64,000 nucleotides of DNA from the NCBI GenBank assembly GCA_963790335.1, contig CAWBOB010000003.1, positions 124,001-188,000 of the forward strand. Reading direction: 5' to 3'. Shown here piece after piece: positions 8,344 through 17,461 of this stretch. The position numbers and the translations under genes are program-made. The notes below the pieces were generated by a model that did not search any database, had not been told where the DNA came from, and saw only the letters and a program-made list of their open reading frames with translations. Source of the DNA: JAOUEA01 sp963790335 (lineage in GTDB: Bacteria > Actinomycetota > UBA4738 > HRBIN12). Position 1 is the stretch's first letter. Each line of letters opens with the position of its first letter.

Positions 8344-8796
8344 GTGGACCCACAGCACCCTGACCAACACGCATCGGTAGGTTCCGGATCGGCGATGCGA
8401 GCCGCCATCCTCTGGGGCGTCGTCGTCGGCGTCGTTCAGGCAGCGTCGCCACTGGCGTTCTGGTGGCTCGACCCGGCGGCGGTGTATGCCCTCGGGCTTG
8501 CCGCGATCGCGGCCATCTATGTCGGCTTCGCGGTGGCCGATGGGCGGGCGAGGATCATCATGGTCGAGTCGGTGGTCGCGATGGCGTTCGTGGTGGTCGC
8601 CGCGGCAGGCATCACCGGGCCGACATGGCTCCTTGCGTTCGGTCTGGCAGGCCACGGGGTCAAGGACGCGTGGCAGCAACGCACTCAGTTCGTCTCCGGG
8701 ACGCGGTGGTGGCCACCGTTCTGCGCGGCCATCGACTTGGTCGTCGCGTTGATCATCGTGATCGAGATCGTCGCGGGGTTCGAATTCCGTGTCTAG
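8344..8796 (+). CDS. Four-helix integral membrane protein
   Basis: About 150 residues with four hydrophobic segments (roughly residues 19-39, 45-65, 74-97 and 126-145). A short histidine-containing polar N-terminus precedes them, and the sequence ends EIVAGFEFRV. I recognise no catalytic motif or named family. The GTG at 8344 is favoured because AGGAG lies six bases upstream (TCAGGAGAAGCGC); an ATG-type start at 8296 in the same frame lacks a ribosome site. It is followed after 17 bases by the quinone oxidoreductase gene, so the two probably form one transcript. Confidence 0.65.
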   Translation: MDPQHPDQHASVGSGSAMRAAILWGVVVGVVQAASPLAFWWLDPAAVYALGLAAIAAIYVGFAVADGRARIIMVESVVAMAFVVVAAAGITGPTWLLAFGLAGHGVKDAWQQRTQFVSGTRWWPPFCAAIDLVVALIIVIEIVAGFEFRV

Positions 8797-8813
8797 CAAG
8801 GTAGGAGGAGCAG

Positions 8814-9793
8814 ATGAGGGCGATCGTCCAGGACCGGTACGGTGAAGCAGAAGTCCTGCACATCGAGGACATCGATCACCCGACCGTCGGCGGCGGCGAG
8901 GTGCTGTTGAACGTCGAGGCCGCGAGCCTCTTCGCAGGGGACTGGCACTACATGGCTGGGTTGCCGCTCGCGTTCAGACCGGCGAGTGGCCTGACGAAGC
9001 CGCAGGTACCGGGTCCGAGGCCGCGACGTTGCCGGCCGTATCGAGGCCGTGGGCGAGGGCGTCACGACCTTCCAAGTCGGCGACGCCGTGTATGGCATCT
9101 GCGACGGCGCGTTCGCAGAGTTCGCGAGCGCCGCGGTGAACAAGCTCGCCCCGAAGCCGGCCAATCTCTCGTTCGAGGAGGCAGCGACCGTTCCCATCAC
9201 GGGCACGACCGCACTCCAGGCGGTTCGGAACCATGGAAAGGTGCAGGAAGGGCCAGTCGGTGCTGGTGATCGGCGCGGCCGGCGGGGTTGGATCGTTCGC
9301 GGTCCAGATCGCCAAGGCCTTCGGAGCGACCGTCACCGGGGTGTGTAACACGACACAGACCGACGTCGTCCGCTCGATCGGTGCCGACACCATCATCGAC
9401 TACACGCGTGAGGACTTCGCGGAGGCGGGTGTGCGCTACGACGTCATCCTGGACACCGCCGGGAACCGCGAGCTGTCCATACTGCGGCGGGCTCTCGCGC
9501 CACGGGGCACGCTCGTCATCGTTGGAGGGGAAGGGGGAAAGGGGAAGTTCCTCGGAGGTTTCGGTCGAGGGACACTGCGGGCACCGCTACTGTCCACGTT
9601 CACCGGCCAGACCCTGAAAGGATTCGTCGCCACGGAGAACGCGGCAGACCTCGTGATCCTCAAGGACCTGATCGAAGCCGACAAGGTCAGGCCGTTGATC
9701 GACCGGAAGTTCCCGCTCGTGGACGTTCCGGACGCGATGCGCTATCTGCGGGAAGGGAGCGGAAGGAAAGGCAAGATCGTCATCACCATCTGA
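8814..9793 (+). CDS. Zinc-free alcohol dehydrogenase / quinone oxidoreductase family (two frame breaks)
   Basis: NAD(P)-dependent medium-chain reductase of the quinone oxidoreductase branch, about 326 residues when joined. The N-terminal GroES-like part runs from ATG 8814 (AGGAGGAGCAG upstream). A break near 9005-9020 leads to the stretch FQVGDAVYGICDGAFAEFAS. A second break near 9240 leads to the Rossmann part with GAAGGVGSFAVQIAKAFGA and the C-terminal KGKIVITI. The structural zinc cysteines of true alcohol dehydrogenases are missing, which fits NADPH:quinone reductases that reduce quinones or enals. Confidence 0.83.
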
Positions 9794-9810
9794 TCGACCT
9801 GACCGGACTA

Positions 9811-10398
9811 CTACGTGCGGACGTGGAACCGGAGGATGGTGACGTCTCGCGACCGCGTGCTGCTGACCGGTTCGAGGTCGATCCTGGGGAGCCCCGGGGG
9901 AGAGAAGCGGATGCCGTCCCCGAGCAGGACCGGCATCACGTACACCAGGATCTCGTCCACGAGCCCCCGCGCCAGGCACTGGCCCGCAACGTCGGCTCCG
10001 AGGATCTCCACGTTCTTGCCGCCCGCAGCGTCCAGCGCCGTGGCGACCGCTTCCCCGATATCGCCGCCGAGGAACGTGACTCCAGGGTCCGGCGGGTCCG
10101 GCGGCTGGTGCGTCAGGACGAAGACGCGTCCTGAGAAGGGGTAGTCCACGCTGTCCGGCTCGACGGCAGCCATCCTCTTCCCCACCTCGTGGGTCCGCCG
10201 GCCGATGAGCATGGCGCCGGTGGCGGCCGCGATCTCGTGGAGATCGTCCGGTGCCACGAAGTCGGCGAGCGGGCGATCACCACCCCAATCCATCGCGTGG
10301 CCGGGGCCGGCGATGAAGCCATCGAGCGACATCGACCTGTTCACGACCACCTTGCCAGCGCTCGTATCGCTCACCCTGTCCTCCAAAGCTGGATGCAC
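9811..10398 (-). CDS. Dihydrofolate reductase-fold (RibD C-terminal) protein
   Basis: Intact 195-residue protein of the RibD C-terminal / DHFR-like fold. It has the family signature NRSMSLDGFIAGPGHAMDW, then LIGRRTHEVG and KNVEILGADVAGQCLARGLVDEI, the NADPH-binding and dimer elements. The first residues before VSDTSAGK are probably not translated; a GTG there is a likely alternative start. It converges on the quinone oxidoreductase gene with 17 bases between the stops. Substrate unknown. Confidence 0.83.
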   Translation of the reverse strand: MHPALEDRVSDTSAGKVVVNRSMSLDGFIAGPGHAMDWGGDRPLADFVAPDDLHEIAAATGAMLIGRRTHEVGKRMAAVEPDSVDYPFSGRVFVLTHQPPDPPDPGVTFLGGDIGEAVATALDAAGGKNVEILGADVAGQCLARGLVDEILVYVMPVLLGDGIRFSPPGLPRIDLEPVSSTRSRDVTILRFHVRT

Positions 10399-10414
10399 CC
10401 GTGATCCGTCCAGG

Positions 10415-10939
10415 TCACACGCCCGAACGCTCCTCGGCGAGACGGGCGAGGTTCGACAGTTGCTTCCTGTCGGCCGCGTTGACCAGGGGTCGGAACATGG
10501 TGCGAACCCCCGGCTTCAACCAGTACGGGACGTAGTTCACGCGTTGGATCGTTTCCGTATAGACGATGCGCGACCCTTCACCGTCCGGCTGAACGTCGTA
10601 GTGATGCTGGAAGTGAACCTCCCAGGTCTTGCCCCGCTTGCGATCCAGACGGGCATCGGTCTCGATGATGAACCGGTTCGGTCTCGCCGACTCCGTGACG
10701 ACCGACCGGTCATGGAACGTGCCGTTGAAGTTGGCTCCGGTCGACGTGAAGGTGGTACCGACGGATGCCGCACGCTCCGATGCCTCGAGGGTCAGCAGCT
10801 TGAAGGTGTCGTCTGCTGCCCGCTCGCCGGACCACTCCAGGTGCGCATCGAGATCGGTGATGACGTCGAACACCGTGTCGGGCGGGGCTTTCGACGTGAC
10901 GGATGCCCGGGTCACGAAAAGGAACGGGTGCTGAGCCAT
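10415..10939 (-). CDS. SRPBCC (START-like) family protein
   Basis: 174-residue polyketide-cyclase/START-fold protein that would bind a hydrophobic ligand in a helix-grip cavity. Typical elements are ASVTSKAPPDTVFDVITDLD at the N-terminus, the central WEVHFQHHYDVQPDGEGSRI strands and a long C-terminal helix with RPLVNAADRKQLSNLARLAE. ATG 10939 has AAGGAG eight bases upstream on the minus strand. The same frame stays open to 11146 and includes a lipoprotein-like hydrophobic stretch, but the ribosome site decides for 10939. The 217 bases up to 11156 hold no gene I can support. Confidence 0.75.
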   Translation of the reverse strand: MAQHPFLFVTRASVTSKAPPDTVFDVITDLDAHLEWSGERAADDTFKLLTLEASERAASVGTTFTSTGANFNGTFHDRSVVTESARPNRFIIETDARLDRKRGKTWEVHFQHHYDVQPDGEGSRIVYTETIQRVNYVPYWLKPGVRTMFRPLVNAADRKQLSNLARLAEERSGV

Positions 10940-11156
10940 CCTCGTCTCCTTTCTAGTTCGGTACCTGCTCGATGCCCCGCCGACTCGCGCTGAGACGTCG
11001 CTCGCCCGGTGCGGATCGGCGGACCTGTGGACCCAGCTGGAACATCCCGGAGCGATGCAGATCGACGAGAGCGCGAACACGGCAAGGAAGAGCCGACGGA
11101 GGCCATCACCGGCGCGCCGTGTGACGAGCGCCCAACCACCGACCATCTGCGGCCGT

Positions 11157-11792
11157 CTACTCGTGGCTCGGCGTGAACTCCACGCCGTTCGTCGGCGTCA
11201 CACCGTCCCACACGAGGCCAGATCCGGGCGGCGGTGTCACGCTCAACACGTCAACGCTGTAGAAGCCCGCCGGACACGATCGCTTCCCGGGCGGTGTCTC
11301 ACCGCTCCACATCGCGGCCCCGGCGCAGCAGAAGAACGCGGTCGAACCGGAGCGGGTCTCCGTGCCCCCAGGGCATCCTTTCCCTCGGTTCTTGCCCGGC
11401 TTGTCGCGGGTCGCGCCAGTGTTCGTGGCGTACACGACCGGTGCTTCCCCGTCGTGCGCGTCATAGGAGGTGGTGAACCGCACGGTGGCTCCGACCACCG
11501 GGCGACCGGCGTCGTCCACGAGGTAGAGCTCGACGTGGATGTGATCCTGGTGTCCGCCGCTGAAGAACCAGTCGATGCACGAGATGGAGATCTTGGGCGC
11601 ATCCCTAGGTGGTGCGGCCGAGGTGGTCGGAGGCCCCACCAACGCGAACCCCAGCACCATCGCGAGTACAGCAACACCTCGACGCCTCAGCGTAACCCTC
11701 CTTCGATCGCGGGCTGCGAAGGTTTCCGCATCGTCGCAGACGGGGTTCGAGGGGGTCAAGCCGGCGAGTGACTCATCAGAGATATCCTCCAA
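11157..11792 (-). CDS. Secreted or membrane-anchored protein of unknown function
   Basis: About 170 mature residues after a signal-like segment (GVAVLAMVLGFALVG then TTSAAPP). The mature part reads as beta-sandwich, with HVELYLVDDAGRPVVGATV and VRFTTSYDAHDG, resembling Ig-like or invasin-type domains, plus five Cys including a CC pair. The start is unclear. TTG 11792 with GGGAGG nearby gives an unusual 36-residue cytoplasmic stretch before the hydrophobic core; a CTG 15 bases after AAGGAGGG (about 11696) would give a conventional signal peptide. It lies directly downstream of an ECF sigma / sensor pair on the same strand, so it may belong to that regulon. Confidence 0.6.
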   Translation of the reverse strand: MEDISDESLAGLTPSNPVCDDAETFAARDRRRVTLRRRGVAVLAMVLGFALVGPPTTSAAPPRDAPKISISCIDWFFSGGHQDHIHVELYLVDDAGRPVVGATVRFTTSYDAHDGEAPVVYATNTGATRDKPGKNRGKGCPGGTETRSGSTAFFCCAGAAMWSGETPPGKRSCPAGFYSVDVLSVTPPPGSGLVWDGVTPTNGVEFTPSHE

Positions 11793-11801
11793 GCGTCCTC
11801 C

Positions 11802-12854
11802 CTACGCGGGATGCCAGGGACCCGAAGTCCAGGGGCCCGAGTCCGTCCTGACGTCGAGCTCCACTGCGTCGGATCCATCGGCGTTCGCGATCGCGAGGCG
11901 TCCACCGTCACCTGGCCCCGGGATGATGTACGCGAGGCGCGATCCGTCGGGCGACCAGTACGGCCGGTTCCCGTCGGTGATCACCTGTGTGAAGCCGGAG
12001 CCGTCGGTCGCGAACGTGTAGGTGGCGACGTCGTTCCCGAACGCGATCCGATCGCCGGCCGGCGACCACGCGAGGCCGTACACGTGACTGGCGCCCATCG
12101 TCGTCTCGTTGGCCAAGATCTGGTGCGCGTCGCTGCCATCGGCGTCCACCACCCACACCCGATGGCTGTGATCCCCTGATCCGACGATGTACGCGATCTC
12201 GGCACCGTCTGGGGAGAAGGTTGGCGCTTGCACGTAGCTGCCTTCGAGGAGAACCTCGACGGGGCCGCCACCGACGTCGACGCCGTACATCGCCCTATAG
12301 GTGGCGAACACCACGCGCGACCCGTCGGGAGAGATCGTGGCGCCTGTGATCCATCCCATCGGCCGCTTGGTCACCTTTGTCTCCGACCCGTCGGCGTGCA
12401 TGACGAACAGGTGGAACCCCCGTCGGCCTCCTTCGTCGAGCTCCCGCATGATCAGGAGTCGCGTGCCGTCGTTCGACCAGCCCAGCGGGAAGCCTGCTTC
12501 GGACAGCTGGACCCTCGTCGCGGGAGCTTCCGCTGCGGCCGGGTCGATCCCCCAGATGCCATCTCGGTCTCCGTAGACGATCCACCCTGCGACGGGCGCG
12601 AATACACCGAGATGTTCGGATGGAGCTGGGCTCGGCGTGCGATCGTCGGCGGGTACCGGCGCCGGCGCCGTCCGGATCTGGGCGACACCGGCGAACAGCA
12701 CCGCGATCGCGGCGGCGAGCCCGATCCCCACGACGATGGCGGTCCTCGCTGTCCGGCGGCGCGCCCGACGGGTCAGCGGCCCCGCGTCGAGGAACAAGAC
12801 GGGTTCCTCGGCCGCCATGCGCTCGAGGAAGTCGCGGACGTCTTGATCGGTCAT
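11802..12854 (-). CDS. ECF-linked membrane protein with TolB-type beta-propeller
   Basis: 350-residue protein with a short cytoplasmic N-terminus (1-38), one membrane helix (about 39-58), a Pro-rich linker and a C-terminal domain of repeated WD40/TolB-like blades: SPDGSRVVFATY, SPDGAEIAYIVG, SPAGDRIAFGND, SPDGSRLAYIIP. Its ATG overlaps the stop of the sigma factor gene (ATGA, 12851-12854), so the two are translated together. By position it is the likely anti-sigma factor, but the cytoplasmic part is short and lacks the zinc HxxxCxxC motif of classical ZAS domains. The propeller would be the extracytoplasmic sensor. No frame break. Confidence 0.78.
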   Translation of the reverse strand: MTDQDVRDFLERMAAEEPVLFLDAGPLTRRARRRTARTAIVVGIGLAAAIAVLFAGVAQIRTAPAPVPADDRTPSPAPSEHLGVFAPVAGWIVYGDRDGIWGIDPAAAEAPATRVQLSEAGFPLGWSNDGTRLLIMRELDEGGRRGFHLFVMHADGSETKVTKRPMGWITGATISPDGSRVVFATYRAMYGVDVGGGPVEVLLEGSYVQAPTFSPDGAEIAYIVGSGDHSHRVWVVDADGSDAHQILANETTMGASHVYGLAWSPAGDRIAFGNDVATYTFATDGSGFTQVITDGNRPYWSPDGSRLAYIIPGPGDGGRLAIANADGSDAVELDVRTDSGPWTSGPWHPA

Positions 12855-13363
12855 GTCTTCACCTCGGGGATGGCGCGGAGGGCCTCGAGCCCGCGCGCGA
12901 CGAGCGAACGCACGGTCGCGCGGCGGCAACGCAGGAGGTCGGCGATCTCGGACTCGTGGAGGTCTTCGTAGTAGCGCAGGACGATCGCCGCTCGTTGCCG
13001 CTGGGGAAGCGAGAGCAGCGCGGCGCGCATCGATTCGTACGCGGCGACGTCGCGATCGGCATGGCTGTCGCGGAGCTCCGCGGTTCGCCGCTCGAGGTAG
13101 GAGCGCTCGAGCGCACGGCGGCGGAAGGTGTCCTTCGACAGGTTGACGATCGTCTGGCGGAGGTAGGCGTCGAACGCTTCAGGCTCTCGCAGGTGGTGCA
13201 GGCGACCGACGAACCGAAGGAACGCCTCTTGGACGAGATCCTCGGCGAGCGTCCGGTCGCCTGTCAGGAGGTAGGCGAGCCGGAATCCGGCCGGGGCCGA
13301 CCGCACATAGATCTCGGCCAGCCGGCTCGTACCCGCTGGCTCGGCTCCCATGTCGGCGACCAT
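12851..13363 (-). CDS. ECF (group IV) RNA polymerase sigma factor
   Basis: 170 residues with sigma region 2 (RLAYLLTGDRTLAEDLVQEA, about 24-43) and region 4 (IVLRYYEDLHESEIADLLRC and the recognition helix RRATVRSLVARGLEALR at the C-terminus). Its SigE-like pattern is common in actinomycetes. The ATG at 13363 has AAAAGGACGACG upstream; an ATG at 13351 is a possible later start. The stop overlaps the start of the propeller-bearing membrane protein by ATGA. Confidence 0.88.
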   Translation of the reverse strand: MVADMGAEPAGTSRLAEIYVRSAPAGFRLAYLLTGDRTLAEDLVQEAFLRFVGRLHHLREPEAFDAYLRQTIVNLSKDTFRRRALERSYLERRTAELRDSHADRDVAAYESMRAALLSLPQRQRAAIVLRYYEDLHESEIADLLRCRRATVRSLVARGLEALRAIPEVKT

Positions 13364-13521
13364 CGTCGTCCTTTTCGCACCCACATCACCAGGACGTACG
13401 AGGACCCAAAAGCGTTGCATCGGCCCTGTGGGAGGTGAACTCAGGGACTCCGTCCAGCAGGTGGTAGCGATGTGGTTCGAACCTCGCAGCGCGTCGCCTC
13501 GTCCCGTGGTTCGATGCTCGC

Positions 13522-14112
13522 GTGACGGACGTTCTGGAGACCGATCGGCTCGTCCTTCGCCACCTCACGCTGGACGATCTCGACGACCTGGCACGGATCT
13601 ACGCCGACCCTGAGGTCCGCCGGTTCTTCCCCGAGGGGACCCTATCGCGTGACGAGACCGCCGAAGAGATCGCATGGATGCTCGAGGTCGACTATCCGAG
13701 GTATGGCTACGGCCTTTGGGCTACGGTCCTCAAGGAGGACGGTCGGTTCATCGGCCGCTGCGGGCTCCTGCCATGGGCGGTGGTCCCAACCGACCGCGCC
13801 GAGCTCGGTCTCGAGGCGCCCGATGAACGCCATGACCCGACGGGTGCAATGGAGGTGGAGATCGCCTACCTGCTCGCGCAGACGCACTGGGGTCGTGGCC
13901 TCGCGTCCGAGGCGGTCGTTGCGATCGTGGACCACGGGTTCCTCCACCACGCGGTTCCTCGTCTGATCGCGTTGATCGACGAGGACAACATCGCGTCACG
14001 CCGTGTCGCTGAGCGGGCAGGCTTCCGACCGGACGGCACCGTGGAGGAGGGCGGCGAGGTGTTCCCGCTGCACGCGCTGCCCCGCGCCCGGTGGAACGGC
14101 GCTAGGGGGTAG
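13522..14112 (+). CDS. GNAT N-acetyltransferase, RimJ/RimL type
   Basis: 196-residue acetyltransferase. It starts with ETDRLVLRHLTLDDLDDLAR, the RimJ/RimL entry strand and helix. YLLAQTHWGRGLASEAV holds the acetyl-CoA pyrophosphate loop (consensus RGxGxA, here WGRGLASEA), and NIASRRVAERAGF is motif B. GTG 13522 is the start. It lies between two ECF sigma loci and reads away from the first. Substrate unknown; ribosomal proteins, amines or antibiotics are all possible for this family. Confidence 0.88.
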   Translation: MTDVLETDRLVLRHLTLDDLDDLARIYADPEVRRFFPEGTLSRDETAEEIAWMLEVDYPRYGYGLWATVLKEDGRFIGRCGLLPWAVVPTDRAELGLEAPDERHDPTGAMEVEIAYLLAQTHWGRGLASEAVVAIVDHGFLHHAVPRLIALIDEDNIASRRVAERAGFRPDGTVEEGGEVFPLHALPRARWNGARG

Positions 14113-14182
14113 GACCACAGCACGATCCGGGCTGATGTCGATCAATGGATGGGGGCGATCGGCCGACCAAGGGGGTTCCCTG

Positions 14183-15606
14183 ATGACCGGCAGACCGTGG
14201 GCTCAGCGGCTTGGGGCTGACGCTCGGGCTCGCGACCTCGGCGTGCACCCAGGTGCCCGTCACCGCCTCCCCGGTCACCGTCCAGCCGAGCGGGTCCGGG
14301 CCCCAGAGTCCCGACATCGTCGTGATCGTCACCGACGACCAACGATGGGACACGCTCGGGGAGATGCCCGGACTCCGGCGCACCGTGCGTGCCCACGGCA
14401 TGACGTTCCGGGAGGCGTTCGTCGTCAACCCTCTGTGCTGTCCGTCGCGCGCCTCGATCCTCACGGGCGCGTACTCGCACACGACCGGTGTGTACACGAA
14501 CGTTCCACCCGACGGGGGATTCGCGGCCTTCGATGACCGATCCACGCTCGCCACGTGGCTCGATGATGCCGGCTACCGCACAGCCCTCCTGGGCAAGTAC
14601 CTGAACGGCTACGCGAAACCGTGGTACGTGCCGCCCGGGTGGGACCGCTGGGTCGCGTTCCTCCGGGGCTCGGCCCCCTACTTCGACTACGCCATGAGCG
14701 TGAACGGCCGACGCCAGGAGTATGGATCGTCGGCCGCGGACTACTCGACGGATGTGCTGGCGCGCCTCGCCGAGCGATCCATCCGCGAGGCACCCCCCGA
14801 CGACCCGATCTTCCTGTTCATCGCCCCCTCGGCCCCGCATCACCCGCAGACGCCGGCGCCCCGGTACGCCGGCACGGAGCCCGTGGTGCCGTTCAGTGCC
14901 GGACCGAACGTGCCCGAGCGTGACGTGTCCGACAAGCCCGCCTATATCCGCGCGCTCGGACCTCAGGATCGTCGTTCCGAGCAGCGGTGGAACGCGAAGG
15001 CCGTGGCGCTGAAGGCCGTCGACGACCTCGTGGTTCGAACGGTGCGTGCGTTGCGGGACCGAGGCACGCTCCACAACACCGTGCTCGTGTTCATGAGTGA
15101 CAACGGACTGGCCGTGGGCGAGCATCGATGGAGCTACAAGCTCACGCCGTACGAGGAATCGATCCGGATCCCCTTGGTCGTGCGCTACGACCCGCTCACG
15201 CGGGGCACGTCGACCGACGCTCTGGCGGCCAACGTCGACCTGGTGCCGACGATCGCCGAGATCGTGGGGGTCGAGGCCCCTGGCGCCGAGGGCCGTTCCC
15301 TCATGCCGCTCCTGCGCGGCGATGCGTCCGCCGTCCGGACCGGACTGTTGATCGAGCATCTCCAGTTCCGAACCGGCATCCACCGCGCCGACCCTCCGAC
15401 GTACTGCGCGCTCCGGACCGTGGATCGGCTGTTCGTCCACTACGCCACCGGGGAGGAGGAGCTGTATGACCTTCGGCGTGATCCCTACCAGTTGCGGAAC
15501 GTCGCGGCGGATCCAACGCGCTGGGTCAGAGCTCCACCAGCTCCGAGCGCGGACCAAGATGCGATGCCGTCCACCTCCACCGCGGTTCTCCTGGGCGAGC
15601 CCATAG
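14183..15606 (+). CDS. Type I sulfatase, probably exported (two frame breaks)
   Basis: Formylglycine-dependent sulfatase. The core keeps the metal ligands DDQ in IVTDDQRWDTLG, the CCPSR site whose first motif Cys would be converted to formylglycine, the GKYLNGY segment and the second metal site MSDNGLAVGEHRW. ATG 14183 (MTGRPWAQRL) joins after a break near 14210 to LGLTLGLATSACTQVP, a signal-like stretch ending in a Cys that could be a weak lipobox. The C-terminal frame breaks near 15525, and the neighbouring frame ends at TAG 15604-15606 instead of running into the next gene. The maturase (formylglycine-generating enzyme) is not in the window. Length is about 475 residues. Confidence 0.82.
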
Positions 15607-15649
15607 ACACCCTCGCGAGCCAGATCCCGCAGGGATCGGATCGGCCTCG

Positions 15650-16822
15650 TCACCCGGTGTGGAACTGGAAGGATTCCACGACGGGTACTGCCGCCTCTAC
15701 CGTCTGCTCGAAGATCCCCTCCGGCGCGGTGATCATGATCACCAGGGTCCTGACAGACCCCCCGGGAGGGGCCAGCACATAGAGGCGCCCTCGAATGCCG
15801 GAGTGGAGCGTTCCCCAGGCTGGTTCCCGGTTGTAGACGGACACGACCGGGATATTCCCCGACACACAGGTCGATGCGCCTGGCACGGCGGTCACGTCCA
15901 GTCGCAGCGCGTAGACCCCTCCGATGCGTTCGGCGACAGGCGCCGTCGCATCGATGCCGGGGTTGGATCGGATGGCTCCGACCAGCTCCTCGGCAGAAGC
16001 CGGGACGTCCAGGAAGGCATCGCAGGACGCCTGTGCCTTCGGGTTCGCGAGGACCTCGATACTTGCTTCGTCGGGTTGTCCAATCAGCCAGAAGATGCGC
16101 GGGTCGAGATAGGACTCGGCGTGGTCCCCCCATGGCCGGTCGGCGCGGAAGCTGACCTCCCCGCCGAGCATGGAACAGGTGCCGGGACTGTTCGCCTGCG
16201 GCTCCGCCTTGCATTCCGTCGTCGTGCTGGCCGGGTTCTCCGATGTTGTTCCGCGGTGCCACGCGACCCCGAGATTGTCGAAGAGTCTGTCGGTGGCGAG
16301 GTCGCCGACAAGCGTGTAACCGGAGCGTCCCTCCTCAGGGAAACCAGAGACGCCGGGCTCCCGTCCGTCGACGCATGCCAGGGCGGGAGAGGGCACGACG
16401 AGGGTGGATGCGCCCTCGAGCCGTCCGGTCCCGGTCATCGTCGATGGCGTGTCGACGCCATCGACCCGGGTCTCGCGATCCGAGCACAGCGAGGAGGATT
16501 CGTCGTGCAGCACGATGTCGAGGGCGCCGCCTTCCGCCGGGTCGATGGTCATCGTCTGAGAGCGACCGGGATCGTCGAGCTCGGTGGAGGTCCACGTGCC
16601 CACGAAGATGGTGCGGGCGTCGTCCGCCGGCACGGTGCCGGAGGGGAAGGCCCGCACGAGCGCGCCGGTCCCGATCGCCGTCACGACGAGGGCGACGACG
16701 CCCGCGCGGATCCGCTTGTTCCGGTGCTTCCGATCGCGACGCGTCACGAGTCGCTCGAACGATTGCTCTGGTGGCACGAACCGCTCGGCGGAACGCTCGA
16801 AGAGATCGCGATCATCGATCAT
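15650..16822 (-). CDS. ECF-linked membrane protein with large extracytoplasmic domain
   Basis: 390 residues: an Arg/Lys-rich cytoplasmic segment (1-38, with FERLVTRRDRKHRNKRI), one membrane helix (about 39-57) and a secreted domain of about 330 residues with eight or more Cys. The first part of that domain (FVGTWTSTELDD onward) looks like a lipocalin-like or beta-barrel stretch, and the last part repeats strands around VYALRLDVTAVPG. The start ATG overlaps the stop of the sigma factor gene (ATGA, 16819-16822). By position it is a candidate anti-sigma or sensor protein, but no anti-sigma motif is visible in the short cytoplasmic part. No frame break. Confidence 0.7.
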   Translation of the reverse strand: MIDDRDLFERSAERFVPPEQSFERLVTRRDRKHRNKRIRAGVVALVVTAIGTGALVRAFPSGTVPADDARTIFVGTWTSTELDDPGRSQTMTIDPAEGGALDIVLHDESSSLCSDRETRVDGVDTPSTMTGTGRLEGASTLVVPSPALACVDGREPGVSGFPEEGRSGYTLVGDLATDRLFDNLGVAWHRGTTSENPASTTTECKAEPQANSPGTCSMLGGEVSFRADRPWGDHAESYLDPRIFWLIGQPDEASIEVLANPKAQASCDAFLDVPASAEELVGAIRSNPGIDATAPVAERIGGVYALRLDVTAVPGASTCVSGNIPVVSVYNREPAWGTLHSGIRGRLYVLAPPGGSVRTLVIMITAPEGIFEQTVEAAVPVVESFQFHTG

Positions 16823-17355
16823 CGTGGGTCACCTGCCTTCTCCCGGATCGCGGCGCGGGCGCGCGTCGCGAGCGTGCGAACGGTGCCGGCTCGCATGCCG
16901 AGTACCTTTCCGGCTTCCTCTGAGGTCAGACCGAGGTAGCCGGTCAGCACGACGGCGGCTCGCTGATCGGGTGTGAGATCACGCAGGGCGCGGACGACGA
17001 CGTCGCGATCCTCGACGGTCGCGAGCGCGTCCTCGGTCGGGGCGATGCTGACCGTCTTCCTCAACGCCAGGGCCGTGCGCCGGTAGCGATTGCGGAACAC
17101 GTTCATGGCCGTTCGGAAGAGATAGGCCGAGGGATCGTCGACTCCGGCGACGTGATCCCATCGCTCCCACAGCCGAAGGAAGGCGTCCTGCATGATCTCT
17201 TCCGCCTCGGCGCGGTTGCCGGTGACGAGGCAGAGGGCCCCGAACAGCCGCGCATGCTCGGATGCGAAGAACAGCTCGAAGCTCCGCGGTTCCCCGGCCA
17301 CCTCCGTCTGCACGACCTCCCCGCCGCGAAGCACCCGTAGCGAGCGATCCATCAT
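16819..17355 (-). CDS. ECF (group IV) RNA polymerase sigma factor
   Basis: 178 residues with region 2 (LFGALCLVTGNRAEAEEIMQ and DAFLRLWERWD) and region 4 (TSEEAGKVLGMRAGTVRTLA, then TRARAAIREK). It is only distantly similar to the sigma factor at 12851-13363. The gene is coupled to the downstream membrane protein by an ATGA overlap. ATG 17355 or the neighbouring ATG 17352 is the start. Confidence 0.87.
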   Translation of the reverse strand: MMDRSLRVLRGGEVVQTEVAGEPRSFELFFASEHARLFGALCLVTGNRAEAEEIMQDAFLRLWERWDHVAGVDDPSAYLFRTAMNVFRNRYRRTALALRKTVSIAPTEDALATVEDRDVVVRALRDLTPDQRAAVVLTGYLGLTSEEAGKVLGMRAGTVRTLATRARAAIREKAGDPR

Positions 17356-17461
17356 GCCGCATGAACAACCGAGAAGTCGCGATCGCTACAGGTGAAGGAC
17401 GAGTAGATCCTGCGATGTGTCGGGGCATGCGTGCCACGATGACTGGGGAAGGAGGAGTGGC

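Noticed and set aside
10940..11146. An N-terminal extension of the SRPBCC protein with a lipoprotein-like hydrophobic stretch
   Set aside because: ATG 10939 has a good ribosome site and opens the conserved domain. The extension has no likely ribosome site and would be odd for this family.
14142..16262. A 706-codon minus-strand open frame over the sulfatase
   Set aside because: The plus strand holds the sulfatase with its CCPSR and metal motifs. The minus frame shows no family pattern.
15650..17355. Classical zinc anti-sigma factor next to the ECF gene
   Set aside because: No HxxxCxxC motif occurs in the cytoplasmic segment of the membrane partner, so only a positional anti-sigma role can be proposed.
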